A stretch of 64,000 nucleotides of DNA from Symsagittifera roscoffensis (GCF_963678635.1 NW_026971149.1:992001-1056000), one strand, 5' to 3'; positions 44,163-57,615 are shown, counted from the stretch's first letter. Notes: generated by a model not told the origin, from the sequence alone. A program made the numbers and translations.

Positions 44163-46740
44163 GTAGTTTCTCGTATTGTTTGGGAAATTAGCAGCGATCT
44201 ATTGAGTCGTAGAGGCATTTCTAATGAGTTCTCTATTTCGTGTATTCTATGTTTAACTCAAATTGCTCTGTTGCTGAAACTAAATGTTAGAGATGGAATA
44301 TGATTGGTTAGTCTAGGAATATTTTACAGAAATAGATAATTATTTTTATAACCATTATTAAACTCTAGTTTAGAACTGGTTCCAATTGGAAACTTTCAGA
44401 AAATAAGATTAGCTAAGGCGAGCTATAAAAATGTAAAAATCTGAAATCATTTAGGTAGCTTAAAAATGCTAAGAGTAAGGTATCGAACGCTGATATTGAT
44501 ATAACTTTCAAACTGTGGCTTGACTCCAATAGCCGAAATTTTCCAGCTAACCAAGACCATTAGAATTCCGGAAACTTTTAATTTCCATTTTTAGCTCAAT
44601 TCTAACCATAAATTTTTTCAGAGCAGGTTTTTGAACGACAAAGTTAGAATTAACACAAGTCGTTTTCATAGCATGAGCTGGTTCAAACTAGTAACACTAA
44701 CTGCAAGTAATTCTATTGGTTTGTTTGGAAATCTTTCACGTTATTTCAAGTTTTTTTTTCATATTTAGATTTGCAAAAAAATTATTTCGGGCAAAGTACT
44801 GAAAAACTGAACTTATGAAAAATTTCACATGGTTTCAATTAAAACCATCTTTTCCAAAAAAAATTTTCAGAGCAAGCTTACAACCCTGTTAGGAAAAACT
44901 CAATTAAAAATATTTTGAATTGGTGAAATTACAACAAAACTGCTCGGAAAGGAGTTTTTTTGAGAATTCAACAGAAAATTTAGCCTTTTTTGAAAGGATC
45001 AATTGAATTCATAATTTGCGTATTTTTCTCAAAGAGAGCAAGATCTACCGCACTTTTTACAATTAACCCCAAAATATCTAAATTGAACGTTAATTTTTTT
45101 TAAGTGGTTTTTGTTGGAGAAAAGTTAATCAAAGAACATATGATGATATTCGGACCATCTGGGGTAAGGTTTTTTAGAAACTTCGAATGAATTCATCTAT
45201 TATTTTGTTATTTTTTGTCTTTGGTTTGTTTTTTTTTTATTCTAGTTATTAACAGCTGTTTTTGAAAAAGAACAATTTAAACTAAATCAAATTGGCAGTT
45301 AAACTGAGGATGCAACAAATATTAAAGAGTTTCACTGGTGAATAAACAGTTGTCACCCAAAATAACCGAAAAATTTTGTTTCGCTTTCAATTAAAACTTT
45401 TACTTTCTATTTATAATTTTCAAAAAAGGATTTGAAACAAAAATTTCAATTTAATTTTGGAACCTCAACACTGTCAACAATCATCTCGAGAGTTTTTATC
45501 TCTTGCTATTCAATAGAGTCTGTTAAAACTGGACATTAATGCGATAGAATTCCATCGTTACGATCTAAATATGACCTAACGTTACTACGAGCGTCTTTGA
45601 TGCGTATGACTACCAAGAACTTTGAACAGCTTAATAGAAAGCCGAAAAAATTTAGCAAAAACGGTTTCTACATGGGTTTTATTTGTTGCAAACAATATAA
45701 TATTTTACTCGAACACTAATTTGCGCAGCATAAAGCTTTCTTTTGGAAAAATGTTCTCCGGGTTCTTTTTGACGGCATACCTATTAGTTTTAAATTTTTT
45801 TTTCCTGTAAATTCGCAATATAATAATGACTCATTGTTAACATGGTTTTCTACTCTGAATCAGAAATTTAATTTTCCGTATCTTCAGTATATTAGTGCAT
45901 TGTGCATTCATGTTGCTTAAAAATCTCCATTTAGTGCAATTGATTTTTTTTGGAACTAGATATTATCAAAGTTTCAATAAAAATTCAGCAAAATATGGTT
46001 TTAGTGAGCTCATGGTAGGAACCTTTCATTAACAATGCATTTGCGTTCAGATTGTTTTTCTTGCTTACATGAATTATTTGGCTCAAAAGAAACTTAAAAT
46101 CTTTAAGGTATTGTAATTCTCGAAATAGTTTGAAGGTTTACTGATGAATTTTAGCCCATTTATGGTCTCAATGATCCATTATTATTGCTTTTGTTTGTAA
46201 TTTTACCTAGTTGCTAAAATTAAGGCCTTATGGTTTTGCAACAGAAAATCATCATGAGGTTTCTAAAATTTTCAAGCAAAAATGAACTGTTTGATGATTT
46301 ATTTAAATTTGGCACTTGTTTTCAGTTTAATTTTGTTAAGAAAAATTTGTATTTTGATTGAGATTTGTAGCAAATGATATAATTTTTTGATTCAAAAACT
46401 AAATTGCGCTCATAAAGCTTAATAATTAATACGGAATAAAACTGCGTTTTTAAGGACGCCTTTCAATTTTTACCTTTTACCTTTGATTTTTGTGTTTCTT
46501 CACATCAATACTTGAAAAATACAAAAAAAGTTCTGTTTTTGTTTTTTTTTCTTGCGTCAAAATATCTGCTGTATTCAAGAGTAAGTTAAAGTTCGTTGTT
46601 CAGTTTGGAAAAAAAATTGTTTTTGCAAATTATTTCTTAGTGATAGTTATACTGACACCTGAAAAATTAACATGATTGGTTTTTACTCGTATTTTAAAGG
46701 AATGAGAGATTATTTGATATAATTTTAGCCAGCGCAAATT
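44163..46740 (+). repeat. Module A, unit 6 to B7, internal deletion near its start
   Basis: It runs from the altered array end to CTCTATTTCGTG (44240), then jumps to TATTCTATGTTTAACTC, losing a few hundred bases of the tail. First acceptor 44621, second 44870, GGGGTAAGG about 45164, TGE...NN motif 45331, hydrophobic patch 45622-45810, AATAAA 46435. Confidence 0.9.
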
Positions 46741-48303
46741 ATTTTAGTTATAGACTTACTGGTGAAAAAAAACAGTTGTTACCAAAAATATTCCAACAAT
46801 TTCTTACAAGAGTTTTTACACAAGGCTGGGACACTTGTTTGTGAGGTACTCTGTTGCTGCATATTTCCACTCGACCGAGATTAAGATAAAGTCTTGGACG
46901 ATCGAGGCTAAGAATATAAGGGTTTCGATGCCGCCGAGTTGGGATGTACGAGTAGTAAGCAAATTGCTTGAGAGGGCTGGGTTCGAGAAAAAGTTCCAAT
47001 AAATGATGACGGCTAAACAATATTGGAGGAAGGACACCTGGGCTTGATGGCGAAGTCAAGATGCAGCACGAGAAATTATTTGGCACCCTGTGGACAGGAA
47101 GAGGTGGATCTTCAACATGAGGGATATAGGGTCGATGCCAATTGCGCTGTTTCTGTGCCCCTCATGGAGTATATTCAACCGAATCCAGTCGATATCATCT
47201 GTGTCGATTGGCACTCCTAGAGGGTAAATATCGCAGTGGCGAACTGATTTGAGGATGTTTTGAAAAGAGGACATGCAACCGAAGTGATCGAAGGGGAGAG
47301 AAAGGAAGAAGCTCTCAGTAACCCCGAGGAGGACATACACACGAGGGCGACCCCGGCTGAAGAAGCAGTGCCCAGATTTCCACTCCTAGCTCAACACGAG
47401 AAGTGCTCCAGGACTTGAGTGACGAAGAGTGGGCGGATACAGCGACGCCACCGTTGGACTCTCCTCGAAAGAATCTACAGTTACAGCTGGGGAGTCAACC
47501 AATGGAAATGAGCATGGTGTTCTTGAGCAATGATAGCGAGGAGACGAACACCATTGCGAAAAACAAAACGATGTTCTTGAATACTCTGGATCAAGAAGGA
47601 TGGCAAAACTCTTGCTGGAGTTCAATCAGAATGTGAAGCGTAACATGGATGTTGAAGAGTTCAAGGAGAAACTGTGGGACATAATGGTGGCATTCGGAGA
47701 GCCTATTGAAATTGGACTGGAGGTGGGAGGGAGAAAATGTGCTTAGCAAGATGGTCCATATAGGAGAAAAGAGGCCAAACAGCGAGCCCAAACTCTGGAA
47801 ACACAGCTTTACTCTGAGAAAGAAATTTAAGACCAAAATGGGTGATAGAGATAAACATATTATCATAGCTAAAAGATATTATTTTACCTAAGTCTAGAGA
47901 ACGAAAAAAGGTGTTTGAGGCAAGGGAACAGCAGAGGCAAGGGTCAGGAGAAGAGGGTCTGGAAAAAGAAGCCGCTTCAGTGATGATCGTGTCTAAAGCT
48001 CCGAACAAGGAGTCAAGGTCAAGGAAGAGGAAGCGAGAGATGGAGGAAGGTAGTTCTTCAGCGGAGGCGGTGTCGGAGGCGAAACTGAAGGAGACACCTT
48101 CGATGGTTTTAGCAAGATGGAAGACTGCAGCTTAACAAGTCATCTTGACATCTAGGAAGCTAGGAGGTGACGGTAGATATAAAAGCTGCGCCTGGTCCCG
48201 TGAGAGAAGGGGACTTTAAGGCACAGAGGGTAAAGTTGAAGAGAAGTTCCACCAGTGGGCAACTATGGGAGGTCGATGTCCGCAAGGAATGGGTTTCGAG
48301 TGA
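46741..48303 (+). pseudogene. Module B, unit 7, near full length
   Basis: All patches are present in order. The Lys/Arg-rich patch is best preserved here (47911-48135) and the last patch is open at 48167-48394. TATAAAAG at 48178 and GTGAGT at 48341 are both intact. The LQDLSDEEWAD patch (47403-47636) is nearly identical to that of unit 4. Confidence 0.6.
47911..48135 (+). CDS. 74-aa Lys/Arg/Glu-rich open patch (module B)
   Basis: Starts MFEAREQQRQGSGEEGLEKE, then VMIVSKAPNKESRSRKRKRE with a run typical of nuclear-localisation signals (SRKRKR), then SSSAEAVSEAKLKETPSMVL and ARWKTAA before a stop. Low-complexity and charged; a nuclear role is only a guess from composition. In unit 5 the serine-rich part is deleted in frame. 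Confidence 0.22.
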   Translation: MFEAREQQRQGSGEEGLEKEAASVMIVSKAPNKESRSRKRKREMEEGSSSAEAVSEAKLKETPSMVLARWKTAA

Positions 48304-49575
48304 ACACCAGAGCGTCAAGCAACAAATCACAAATGATCACGTGAGTGCATTGAGAAGGGACTCACGAGGAACACTACTCGTTCCTGGTGGATAGCCCTGG
48401 ATTCGATGAAAGAGCTAAAGAATTGTCTACAGAAGCTGCAACGGTGATTAAACAGAAAGCGTCGAAGTTGGGCCAAGCAGCAGAAAGCAGAAGTGAATAA
48501 GATGGAGTAGAGGAGCCAATTAGGGCGAACGTGGGAGAAAATGGTGCTGGAGTACTTCGAGAACGAGATGAGGGCACCCTAATCTGCCCAACTCCTGATG
48601 GCAAACCCTTTAATCCGGACTGAGCGTCAGTTTTTGTTCACGTGGAGCTGTGCTGGAGTTGCATTGGAAGATCTGAACTCATGTGACGGAGGGAAATTCG
48701 GGGACAAAAGCTTGTATGTGTACCGGGTACCGGATGATGATGCAGTATGTTGCTTCATGCAGCATTTGAGTCAACACCGAAGCGTCGGGCAACAAATCAC
48801 AAATGATCTTCTTGAGAAGGGATTCACGAGGAACACTGCTCGTTCCTGGTGGATAGCCCTGGATAAGTTGAAAAATCTAGAGGTTTGTCTAAAGAAGCTG
48901 GACTGCGGAGTATGCAGAAATAGTCGAAATTGGGCCGAACAGCAGAAAGCAGAGGTAAATAACTTGGAGTTGAGGAGCCAACTAGGGCGAATGTTGGAGA
49001 AACTGCTGCTGGAGTACTCCGAAACAAGAAGATGCCACCCTCATCTGCCCAACCTATGATTGCGAACATTTTCACCCAGACTGAGCGTCAGTTATTGTTC
49101 ACGTGGTGCTAGGCTGAAGTCGCATTGAAAGATCTGAACTCATGTGAAAAAATGAAGTACGGGGACCAAAGCCTGCATGTGTACCAGATAATGATGCAGT
49201 ATGTTGTTTCATGCAGCACTTGAGTCAACACCAGAGCGTCGGACAACAAATCACAAATAAGCCCTTTGAGAAGAGACTCACGAGGAACACTACTAGTTCC
49301 TGGTGGATAGCCCTGGATACGATGGAAAAGCTAGAGAATTGTCTAAAGAAGCTGCACCGCGGAGTAGCCAGAAAGCGCCGAAACTGGGCCAAGCAGCAGA
49401 AAGCAGAGTTGAGGAGCCAACTAGGGCGAACGTGGGTCAATGTGGTGCTGGGTCAATGTGGTGCTGCCCAACCTCTGATGGCGAAAATTTTCACCCAGAC
49501 TGAGCGTCAGTTATTGTTCACGTGGTGCTTGGCTGAAAAAGCATTGAACGATCTGAACTCATGTGAGAAAATGAA
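48304..49575 (+). repeat. Satellite array C, unit 7 (3 monomers)
   Basis: C0 at 48305, then D-type at about 48773 and an H-like last monomer at about 49228. A 7-bp duplication (TACCGGG) lies at 48721. In the last monomer about 50 bp are replaced by a repeated GTCAATGTGGTGCTGG (49435-49468). It ends at GTAAGT 49576. Confidence 0.95.
48598..49059 (+). CDS. 153-aa open frame crossing a monomer boundary
   Basis: It starts MANPLIRTERQFLFTWSCAG in the C-terminal half of the C0 monomer and reads through SLYVYRVPDDDAVCCFMQHL into the next monomer, ending LEYSETRRCHPHLPNL. The 7-bp TACCGGG duplication at 48721 makes this monomer 3n long and puts the two half-frames in register. This supports one shared ancestral reading frame across the monomer. 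Confidence 0.22.
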   Translation: MANPLIRTERQFLFTWSCAGVALEDLNSCDGGKFGDKSLYVYRVPDDDAVCCFMQHLSQHRSVGQQITNDLLEKGFTRNTARSWWIALDKLKNLEVCLKKLDCGVCRNSRNWAEQQKAEVNNLELRSQLGRMLEKLLLEYSETRRCHPHLPNL

Positions 49576-49581
49576 GTAAGT
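49576..49581 (+). promoter_or_regulatory. Donor-like GTAAGT at the array/spacer junction
   Basis: Each array that ends in the normal way does so after AAATGAA followed by GTNNGT: 4499 GTATGT, 6465 GTATGT, 11164 GTGTGT, 21328 GTACGT, 30176 GTACGT, 49576 GTAAGT, 56494 GTATGT, 63010 GTATGT. Unit 6 has GTAGTT. Monomers inside arrays read GTTCGG or GTACGG instead. It looks like the end of the ancestral exon from which the monomer came. Confidence 0.45.
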
Positions 49582-52420
49582 TTCTCGTTTTGTTTGGGAA
49601 ATTGGCGGCGATCTATTGAGTCGTAGAAGCATTTCTGATAAGTTGTCTTTTTTATCCAACATTTTTGCAATTTTGCAATTGTCTAATTCTAAAATCTATT
49701 TTGTTCTAAATCTAAGTTAGTTAAGGTCTTGTTTGAGACATTTCGTCGCACCAGGGAAGTAGAGTAATTTCACAGAAGGTACACCGTCTGCTCGTCACGC
49801 TATCTTGTTTTAGGCCGGATAGATTCGTGCAACTTCTTAGTCTAATACCAATCTTATTCTTATTCTTAAATCTCCTAGTCTCAAAAGATCTGGTGTATAC
49901 TGGTTTATGCGAGTTAGTTTCAAGAAGGAGAACAACTGTATTCTAAGTTTAACTCAAATTTCTCTGTTGCTGAAACTAAAGGTTAGAGATGGAATATGAT
50001 TGGTTAGTCTAGGAATATTTTACAGAAATAGATAATTATTTTTATAACCAATTATATACTCTAGTTTAGAACTGGTTCCATTTGAAACTTTCAGAAAATT
50101 AGATTAGCTATGGCGAGCTATAAAAATGTAAAAATCTGAAATCATTTAGGTAGCGTAACAATGCTAAGAGTAAGGTATCGAACGCTGATGATGATATAAC
50201 TTTCAAACTGTCGCTTGACTCCAATATCCAAAAATTTCCAGCTAACTAAGAGCATTATAACACTGGAAACTTTTAATTTCCATTATTAGCTCAACTCCAA
50301 CCCTAATTTTTTTCAGAGCAGGTTTGCAGGTTTTTGAACAACAAAGTGAGAATTAACACAGGTGGTTTTCATAGCTTGAGCTGATTCAAAATAGTAACAC
50401 TAACTCCAAATTGGTTTGTTTGGAAATCTTTCACGTAATTTCAAGTTTTTTTTTCATATTTAGATTTGCAAAAAAAGTTAGTTCGGGCAAAGCATTGAAA
50501 AATTGAACTTTGTTTCAATTAAATCCATCTTTTCCACAAAAAATTTTTCTGAGCAGGCTAACAATCCTGATAGTGAAAACTTAATTGAAAATATTTTGAA
50601 TTGGTTGAAATTACAACAAAACCGCTCGGAAACGATTTTTTTTTTGAGAATTCAACAGAAAATTTAGCCTTTTTTGAAATGATCAATTGAATGCACAATT
50701 TGCGTATTTTTCTCAAAAGGAACAAGATCTACCGCACTTTTTACAATTAACCGCAAAATATCTCAATTGAACATTATTTCTCTTTTTTAAGTGATTTTTC
50801 TTAAAGAAAAGTTAATCAAAGAACATATGATGATATTCGGACCATCTCGGGTAAGGTTTTTAGAAACTTCGAATGAATTCATTTATAATTTTGTTATTTT
50901 TTGTCTTTGGTTTGGTTTTTTATTTATTCTAGTTATTCACAGCTGTTTTTAAAAAAAAACAATTTAAACTAAATCAAATTGACGTTTAAACTAAGAATGC
51001 AAAAAATATCAAAGTGTTTTACTGGTGAACAAACAGTTGTCACCCAAAATAACAGAAATTTTTTTTTCGCTTTCAATTAAAACTTTACTTTCTATATCTA
51101 TTTTCCAAAGAAGTAATTGAAACAAAAATTTCAACTTAATTTTGGAACCTCAACACTGTCAACAATTATCTTGTGAGTTTTTATCTCTTGCTATTTGATA
51201 GAGTCTGTTAAAACTGGACATTAATTTGATATAATTACATCGTTACGATCTAAATATGACCTAACGTTACTACGAGCTTCTTTGATGCGTATGACTACCA
51301 AGATTTTTGTACAGCTTAATAAAGAGCCGAAAAACTTAACAAAACGGTTTCTCCATGGTTTTTATTTGTTGCAAACAATGTGGTATTTTACTCGAACACT
51401 TATTTGCGCAGCATAAAGCTTTCCTTTGAAAAATTTTCTCAGGGTTCTTTTTGACGGCATACCTATTATTTTTAAAATCTACTTTTTCCTGTAAATCCGC
51501 AATATAATAATGACTCATTGTTAACATGGTTTTCTGCTCTGAATCATAAATTCAATTTTCCTTATCTTCAGTATATTTTTGCATTGTGCATTCATGTTGC
51601 CTAAAAATCTCCATTTAGTGCAATTGATTTTTTTGGAACTAGATATTATCAAATTTTCTATAAAAATTCAGCAAAATATGGTTTTAGTGGGCTCATGGTA
51701 GGAACATTCCATTAACAATGCGTTTGCGTTTAGATTGTTTTTCTTACTTACATCAATTATTTGGCTCAAAAGAAACTTCAAATCTTTAAGGTATTGTAAT
51801 TCTCAAACTAGATCGTTTTACTGATGATTTTTAGCCCATTTATGGTTTCAATACACCATTATTATTCCTTTTGTTTGTAATTTCAACTAGTTGCTTATGT
51901 CTCAAATTAAGGCCTTATGGTTTTGCAACAGAAAACTATCAGGAGGTTTCTAAGATTTTCAATTAAAACTGAACTGTTTGATGATTTATTTAAACTTTGC
52001 ACTTGTTTTCTGTTTAAGTTGTTAAGAAAACTTTGTACTTTGATTGAGCTTCGTAGCAAATGATATGATTTTTTTCACTCAAAATTTAAACTGCGCTCAT
52101 AAAGCTTATCAATTACTACGGAATAAATCTGCGTTTTTAAGGACGCCTTTCAATTTTTACCTTTTAGCTTTGATTTTTGTGTTTCTTCACATCAATACTT
52201 GAAAAGTACAAAAATTTCTGTTTTTGTTTTTTTTTCTTGCGTCAAAAAATGTGCCGTGTTCAAGAGTAAGTTTAAGTTTAAGTTCGTTGTTCAGTTTGAA
52301 AAAAAAAATGTTTTTGCAAATTATTTCTCACTGATAGTTGTACTGACACCTGAAAAATCAACATGATTGGTTTTTACTCGTATTTTAAAGGAATGAGAGA
52401 TTATCTGATATATTTTTAGC
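49576..52420 (+). repeat. Module A, unit 7 to B8
   Basis: Complete spacer starting with a perfect donor-like GTAAGT. First acceptor 50316; the second acceptor is changed to TTTTTCTGAG at about 50550. The TGE...NN motif at 51017 is open here (TGEQTVVTQNN). AATAAA 52122. A 63-codon antisense frame at 51336-51527 looks like a shadow. Confidence 0.9.
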
Positions 52421-53985
52421 TACCGCAAATCTTTTTAGCAAATTTTTTTTACTGGTGAAAAAACAGTTGTCACCGAAAATAACCCAACAAATTTTTACAA
52501 GAGTTTTTAAACAAGGCTGGGACACTTGTTTGTGAGGTACTCTGCTGCTGCATATTTCCACTCGAGCGAGATTAACATAAAGTCTTGGACGATCGAGGCT
52601 AAGAAGATAAGGGTTTCGATGCCGCCGAGTTGGGATGTACGAGTAGTAAGCAAATTGCTTGAGAGGACTGGGTTCGAGAAAAGTTCCATTAAATGAAAAT
52701 GATGACGGCCAAATAATAGTGGAGGAAGGACACCTGGGCTTGATGGCGAAGTCAAGATGCAGCACGAGGAATAATTTGGCGCCCTGTGGACAGGAAGAGG
52801 TGAAGCTTCAACATGAGGGATGTAGGCTCGATGCGAATTGCGCTGTTTCTGTGCCCCTCATGGAGTATATTCAACCGAACCCAGTCGATATCATGAGTCG
52901 ATTGGCACTCCTAGAGGGGAAATGTCCCAGTGGCAAACAGATTTGAAAAGTGAACATGCAATCGAAGTGATCGAAGGGGAGAGAAAGGAGGAAGCTCTCA
53001 GTAACCCCGAGGAGGACATACACACGAGGGCGACCCCGGCTGAAGAAGCAGTGCCCAGAGTTACACTCCTGGCACAACGCGAGAAGTTCTCCAGGACTTG
53101 AGTGGTGAAGAGTGGGCGGATACAGCGACGCCACCGTTGGACTCTCACCGAAAGAATCTACAGTTACAGCTTGGGAGTCAACCAATGGACATGAGCATGG
53201 TGTTCTTGAGCAATGATAGCGAGGAGAAGAACACCATTGAGAAAAACAAAACGATGTTCTTGAATAATCTGGATCAAGATGGATGGCAAAATTTTGCTGG
53301 AGTTCAATCAGAATGTGAAGCGGAGCATGGATGCTGAGGAGTTCAAGGAGGATCTATGGGACATAGTGGTGGCATTCGGAGAGCCTATAGAAATTGGACT
53401 GGAGGTGAGGAGGGAGAGAATGTGCTAAGCAAGATGGTCCATATCGGAGAAGAGAGGCCAAACAGCGAGCCCAAACTCTGTAAACACAGCTTTACTCTGA
53501 GAAAGAAATTTAAGACCAAAATGAGTGATAGATATAAACATATTATCATAGATAAAAATATTGTTTCACCTAAGTCTAGAGAAGGAAAAAAGGTGTTTGA
53601 GGCAAGGGAATAGCAGAGGCAATGGTCAAGAGAAGAAGGCCTGGACAAATTAGCCGCTTCAGTGATGATCGTGTCTACAGCCCCGAACAAGGAGGCAAGG
53701 TCAAGAAAGAGGAACCGAGAGATGGAGGAAGGGAGTCCTTCAGCCGAGGCGGTGTCGGAGGCGAAACTGAAAGAGACACCTCCGATGGTTTTAGCAAGAT
53801 GGAAGACTGCAGCTTAACAAGTCAACTTGACATCTAGGGAGCTAGGAGGTGATGGTAGATACAAAAGCTGCGCCTGATCCCGTGACAGAAGGGGACTTTA
53901 AGGCACAGAGGGTAAAGTTGAAGAATGGTTCCACCAGTGGGCAATTATGGGAGGTGGATGTCCGCAAGGCATGGGTTTTGAGTGA
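52421..53985 (+). pseudogene. Module B, unit 8, near full length, sister of unit 1
   Basis: Matches unit 1 patch for patch at an offset of 52,125-52,126 bp, including the shared GATATCATGAGTCGATTGG deletion and TACAAAAG. It keeps a 95-codon patch (52659-52946), an acidic patch (52838-53101) and the last patch (53849-54076). The opening patch is interrupted shortly after the TGE...NN part. Confidence 0.6.
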
Positions 53986-56493
53986 ACACCAGAGCGTCAG
54001 GCAACAAATCACAAATGATTACGTGAGTCCATTGAGAAGGGACTCACAAGGAACACTACTCGTTCCTGATGGATAGCCCTTGATACATTGAGAGAGCTAG
54101 AGAATTGTCTAAAGAAGCTGCACAGGTGATTAACCAGAAAGCGTCGAAGTTGGGCCAAGCAGCAGAAAGCAGAAGTGAATAAGTTGGAGTTGAGGAGCCA
54201 ACTAGGGCGAACGTGGGAGAAATTGGTGCCGGAGTACTTCGAGAACGAGATGAGGGCACCCTAAACTGCCCAACTCCTGATGGTCAACCCTTTCATCCGG
54301 ACTAAGCGTCAGTTTTTGTTCACGTGGTGCTTGGCTGGAGTTGCATTGGAAGAACTGCTCGTTCCTGGTGGATGGCCCTGGATTGGTTGAAAAATCTAGA
54401 GATTTGTCTAAAGAAGCTGGACTGCGGAGTATGCAGAAATAGTCGAAATTGGGCCGAACAGTAGAAAGCAGAGTTAAATAACTTGGAGTTGAGGAGCCAA
54501 CTAGGGCGAAATTGGGAGAAATTGCTGCTGGAGTACTCCGAAACAAGAAGAGGCCACCCTCATCTGCCCAACCTCTGATGGCGAACATTTTCACCCAGAT
54601 TGAGCGTCAGTTATTGTTCACGTGGTGCTAGGCTGAAGTCGCATTGAAAGATCTGAACTCATGTGAGAAAATGAAGTACGGGGACAAAAGCCTGCATAGG
54701 TACCAGATAATGATGCATTATGTTGTTTCATGCAGCACCTGAGTCCACACCAGAGTTTCGGACATTGAATCACAAAAGATTTTCTTGAGAAGAGACTGAC
54801 GAGGAACACTACTCGTTCCTGGTGGAGAGCCCTGGATACGATGAAAAATCTAAAGATTTGTCTAAAGAAGCTGGACTGCGGAGTATCCAGAAATAGTCGA
54901 AATTGGGTCACGCAGCAGAAAGCAGAGGTAAATAACTTGGAGTTTAGGAGCCAACTAGGGCGAATGTGGGAGAAATTGCTGCTGTAGTACGCCGAAACAA
55001 GAAGAGGCCACCCTCATCTGCCCAACCTGATGGCGAACATTTTCACCCAGACTGAGCTTCATTTATTGTTCACATGGTGCTTGGCTGAAGTCGCATTGAA
55101 AGATCTGAACTCATGTGAGAAAATGAAGTACGGGGACAAAAGCCTGCATAGGTACCAGATAATGATGCATTATGTTGTTTCATGCAGCACTTGAGTCCAC
55201 ACCAGAGTTTCGGACATTAAATCACAAAACAATTTCTTGAGAAGAGACTCACGAGGAACACTACTCGTTCCTGGTGGATAGCCCTGGATACGATGAAAGA
55301 GCTAGACAATTTTCTACAGAAGCTGGAACGCGGAGGTTCCAGAAGGCGTCGAAAATGGGCCAAGCAGCAGAAAGCAGAGGTGAATAAGTTGGAATTGAGG
55401 AGCCAACTAGTGCGAACGTGGGAGAAATTGCTGCTGGAGTACTTCCAGAACGAGATGAGCCAACCCTCATCTGCCCAACTCCTGATGGCGAATCTTTTCA
55501 CCCGGACTGAGCGTCTGGTTTTTTTTGCACGTGGTTCTTGGCTGGAGTTGCATTGGAAGATCTGAACTCATGTGACACACTGAAGTTCGGGTACAAAACT
55601 TGCATGTGTACCGGATGAGGATGCAATATGTTGCTTCATGCAGCACTTGAGTCAACACCAGAGCGTCGGGCAACAAATCAAAATTGATCCTCTTGTGAAG
55701 GGTTTCACGAGGAACACTGCTCCTTCCTGGTGGATAGGCTTGGATACGATGAAAAAGCTAGAGAATTGTCTAAAGAAGCTGCACCGCGGAGTATCCAGAA
55801 AGCGTCGAAACTGGGCAAAGCAGCAGAAAGCAGAGGTGAATAAGTTGGAGTTGAGGAGCCAACTGGGGCGAACGTGGGAGAAATTGGTGCTGGAGCACTT
55901 CGAGAACGAGATGAGGCCATACCTCATCTGCCCAACCTCTGATGGCGAACTCTTTCAACCGGTCTGAGGATCACTTAATGTTCACGTGGCGCTTGGCTGA
56001 AGCTGCATTGGAAGATCTGAACTCATGTGACACACTGAAGTTCGGGTACAAAACTTGCATGTGTACCGGATGAGGATGCAATATGTTGCTTCATGTAGCA
56101 CTTGAGTCAACACCAGAGCGTCGGGCAGCAAATCAAAATTGATCCTCTTGTGAAGGGTTTCACGAGGAACACTGCTCCTTCCTGGTGGATAGGCTTGGAT
56201 ACGATGAAAAAACTAGAGAATTGTCTAAAGAAGCTGGACTGCGGAGTATCCAGAAATAGTCGAAATTGGGCCGAACAGCAGAAAGGAGAGGTGAATAAGT
56301 TGGTGTTGAGGAGCCAACTAGGGCGAACGTCGGAGAGATTGCTGCTGGAGTAATTCGAGAACGAGATGAGCGCACCCTCATCTGCCCAACTCCTAATGGC
56401 AAACATTTTCACCCAGATTGAGCATCAGTTATTGTTCATGTGTTGCTTGGCTGAAGTCGCATTGAAAGATCTGAACTCATGTGAGTAAATGAA
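53986..56493 (+). repeat. Satellite array C, unit 8
   Basis: C0 at 53987, a D-type monomer missing its first part (joined at GGAAGAACTGCTCG, about 54351), then anchors near 54750, 55199, 55658 and 56110 (D/R, E, H, H/D'). It ends at GTATGT 56494. Most of 54.8-56.5 kb reappears near 60.4-63.0 kb. Confidence 0.95.
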
Positions 56494-57476
56494 GTATGTT
56501 TCTCGCATTGTTTGGGAAATTGGCGGCGATCTATTGAGTCGTAGTAGAGGCATTTCTAATAAGTTCTCTTTTTCGTCTAATATTTTTGAAACTTTGCAAT
56601 TGTCTAAATCTAAAATCTATTTTGTTCTAAATCTAAGTTAATTAAGGACTTTTGTGATACTTTTTGTCGCACCAGAGGAGTAGAGTAATTTCAGAGAAGG
56701 TACACCGTCTGCTCGTCACGCTATCTTGTTTTAGGCCGGATAGATTCGTGCAACTTCTTAGTCTGATACCAATCTTATTCTTACTCTTAAATCTCCTAGT
56801 CTCAAAAGATCTGGTGTATACTGGTTTTTGCGAGCTAGTTTCCAGAAGGAGAACAACTGTATTCTAAGTTTAATTCAAATTGCTCTGTTGCTGAAACTAA
56901 ATGTTGGAGATGGAATATGGTTAGTTAGTCTAGGAATAATTTACAGAAATGGATAATTATATTTGGAACCAATTATAAATTCTAGTTTAGAACTGGTTCC
57001 AATTGGTAACTTTCAGAAAATTAGATTAGCTAAGGCGAACTATAAAAATGTAAAAATCTGAAATCATTTAGGTAGCCTAAAATGCTAAGAGTAAGGTATC
57101 GAACGCTGATATTGATATAACTTTCAAACTGTGGCTTGACTCCAATAGCCGAAAAGTTTCAGCTAACTAAGTCCATTAGAGTTCTGGAAACTTCTAATTT
57201 CCATTACTAGCTCAACTCTAACCATAATTTTTTTCAGAGCAGGTTTTTGAACGACAAAGTTAGAATTAACACAAGTACTTTTCATAGCATGAGCTGATTC
57301 AAAATAGTAACTCTAACTGCAAGTAATTCTATTGGTTTGTTTGGAAATCTTTAAGGTTTTTTCGGGTTTTTTTTTTATATTTAGATTTGCAAAAATATTA
57401 TTTTGGGCAAAGTATTGAAAAATTAAACTTATGAAAGTTTTCACTTTGTTTCAATTAAATCCATATTTTCCAAACA
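56494..57476 (+). repeat. Module A, short form, third copy
   Basis: Same truncation as 4499-5478, ending ATATTTTCCAAAC and fused to AAGCGTCAGTTTTTG of a monomer. T-tract CAG at 57237. An open stretch near 56664-56867 (from a TTG) is hydrophobic and reads through spacer; not taken as a gene. Confidence 0.9.
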
Positions 57477-57615
57477 AAAAGCGTCAGTTTTTGTTCACGT
57501 GGTGCTTGGCTGGAGTTGCATTGGAAGATTTGAACTCATGTGACAAAGTGGAATTCGGGGACAAAAGCTTGTATGTGTACCGGATGATGATACAGTATGT
57601 TGCTTCAAGCATCAT

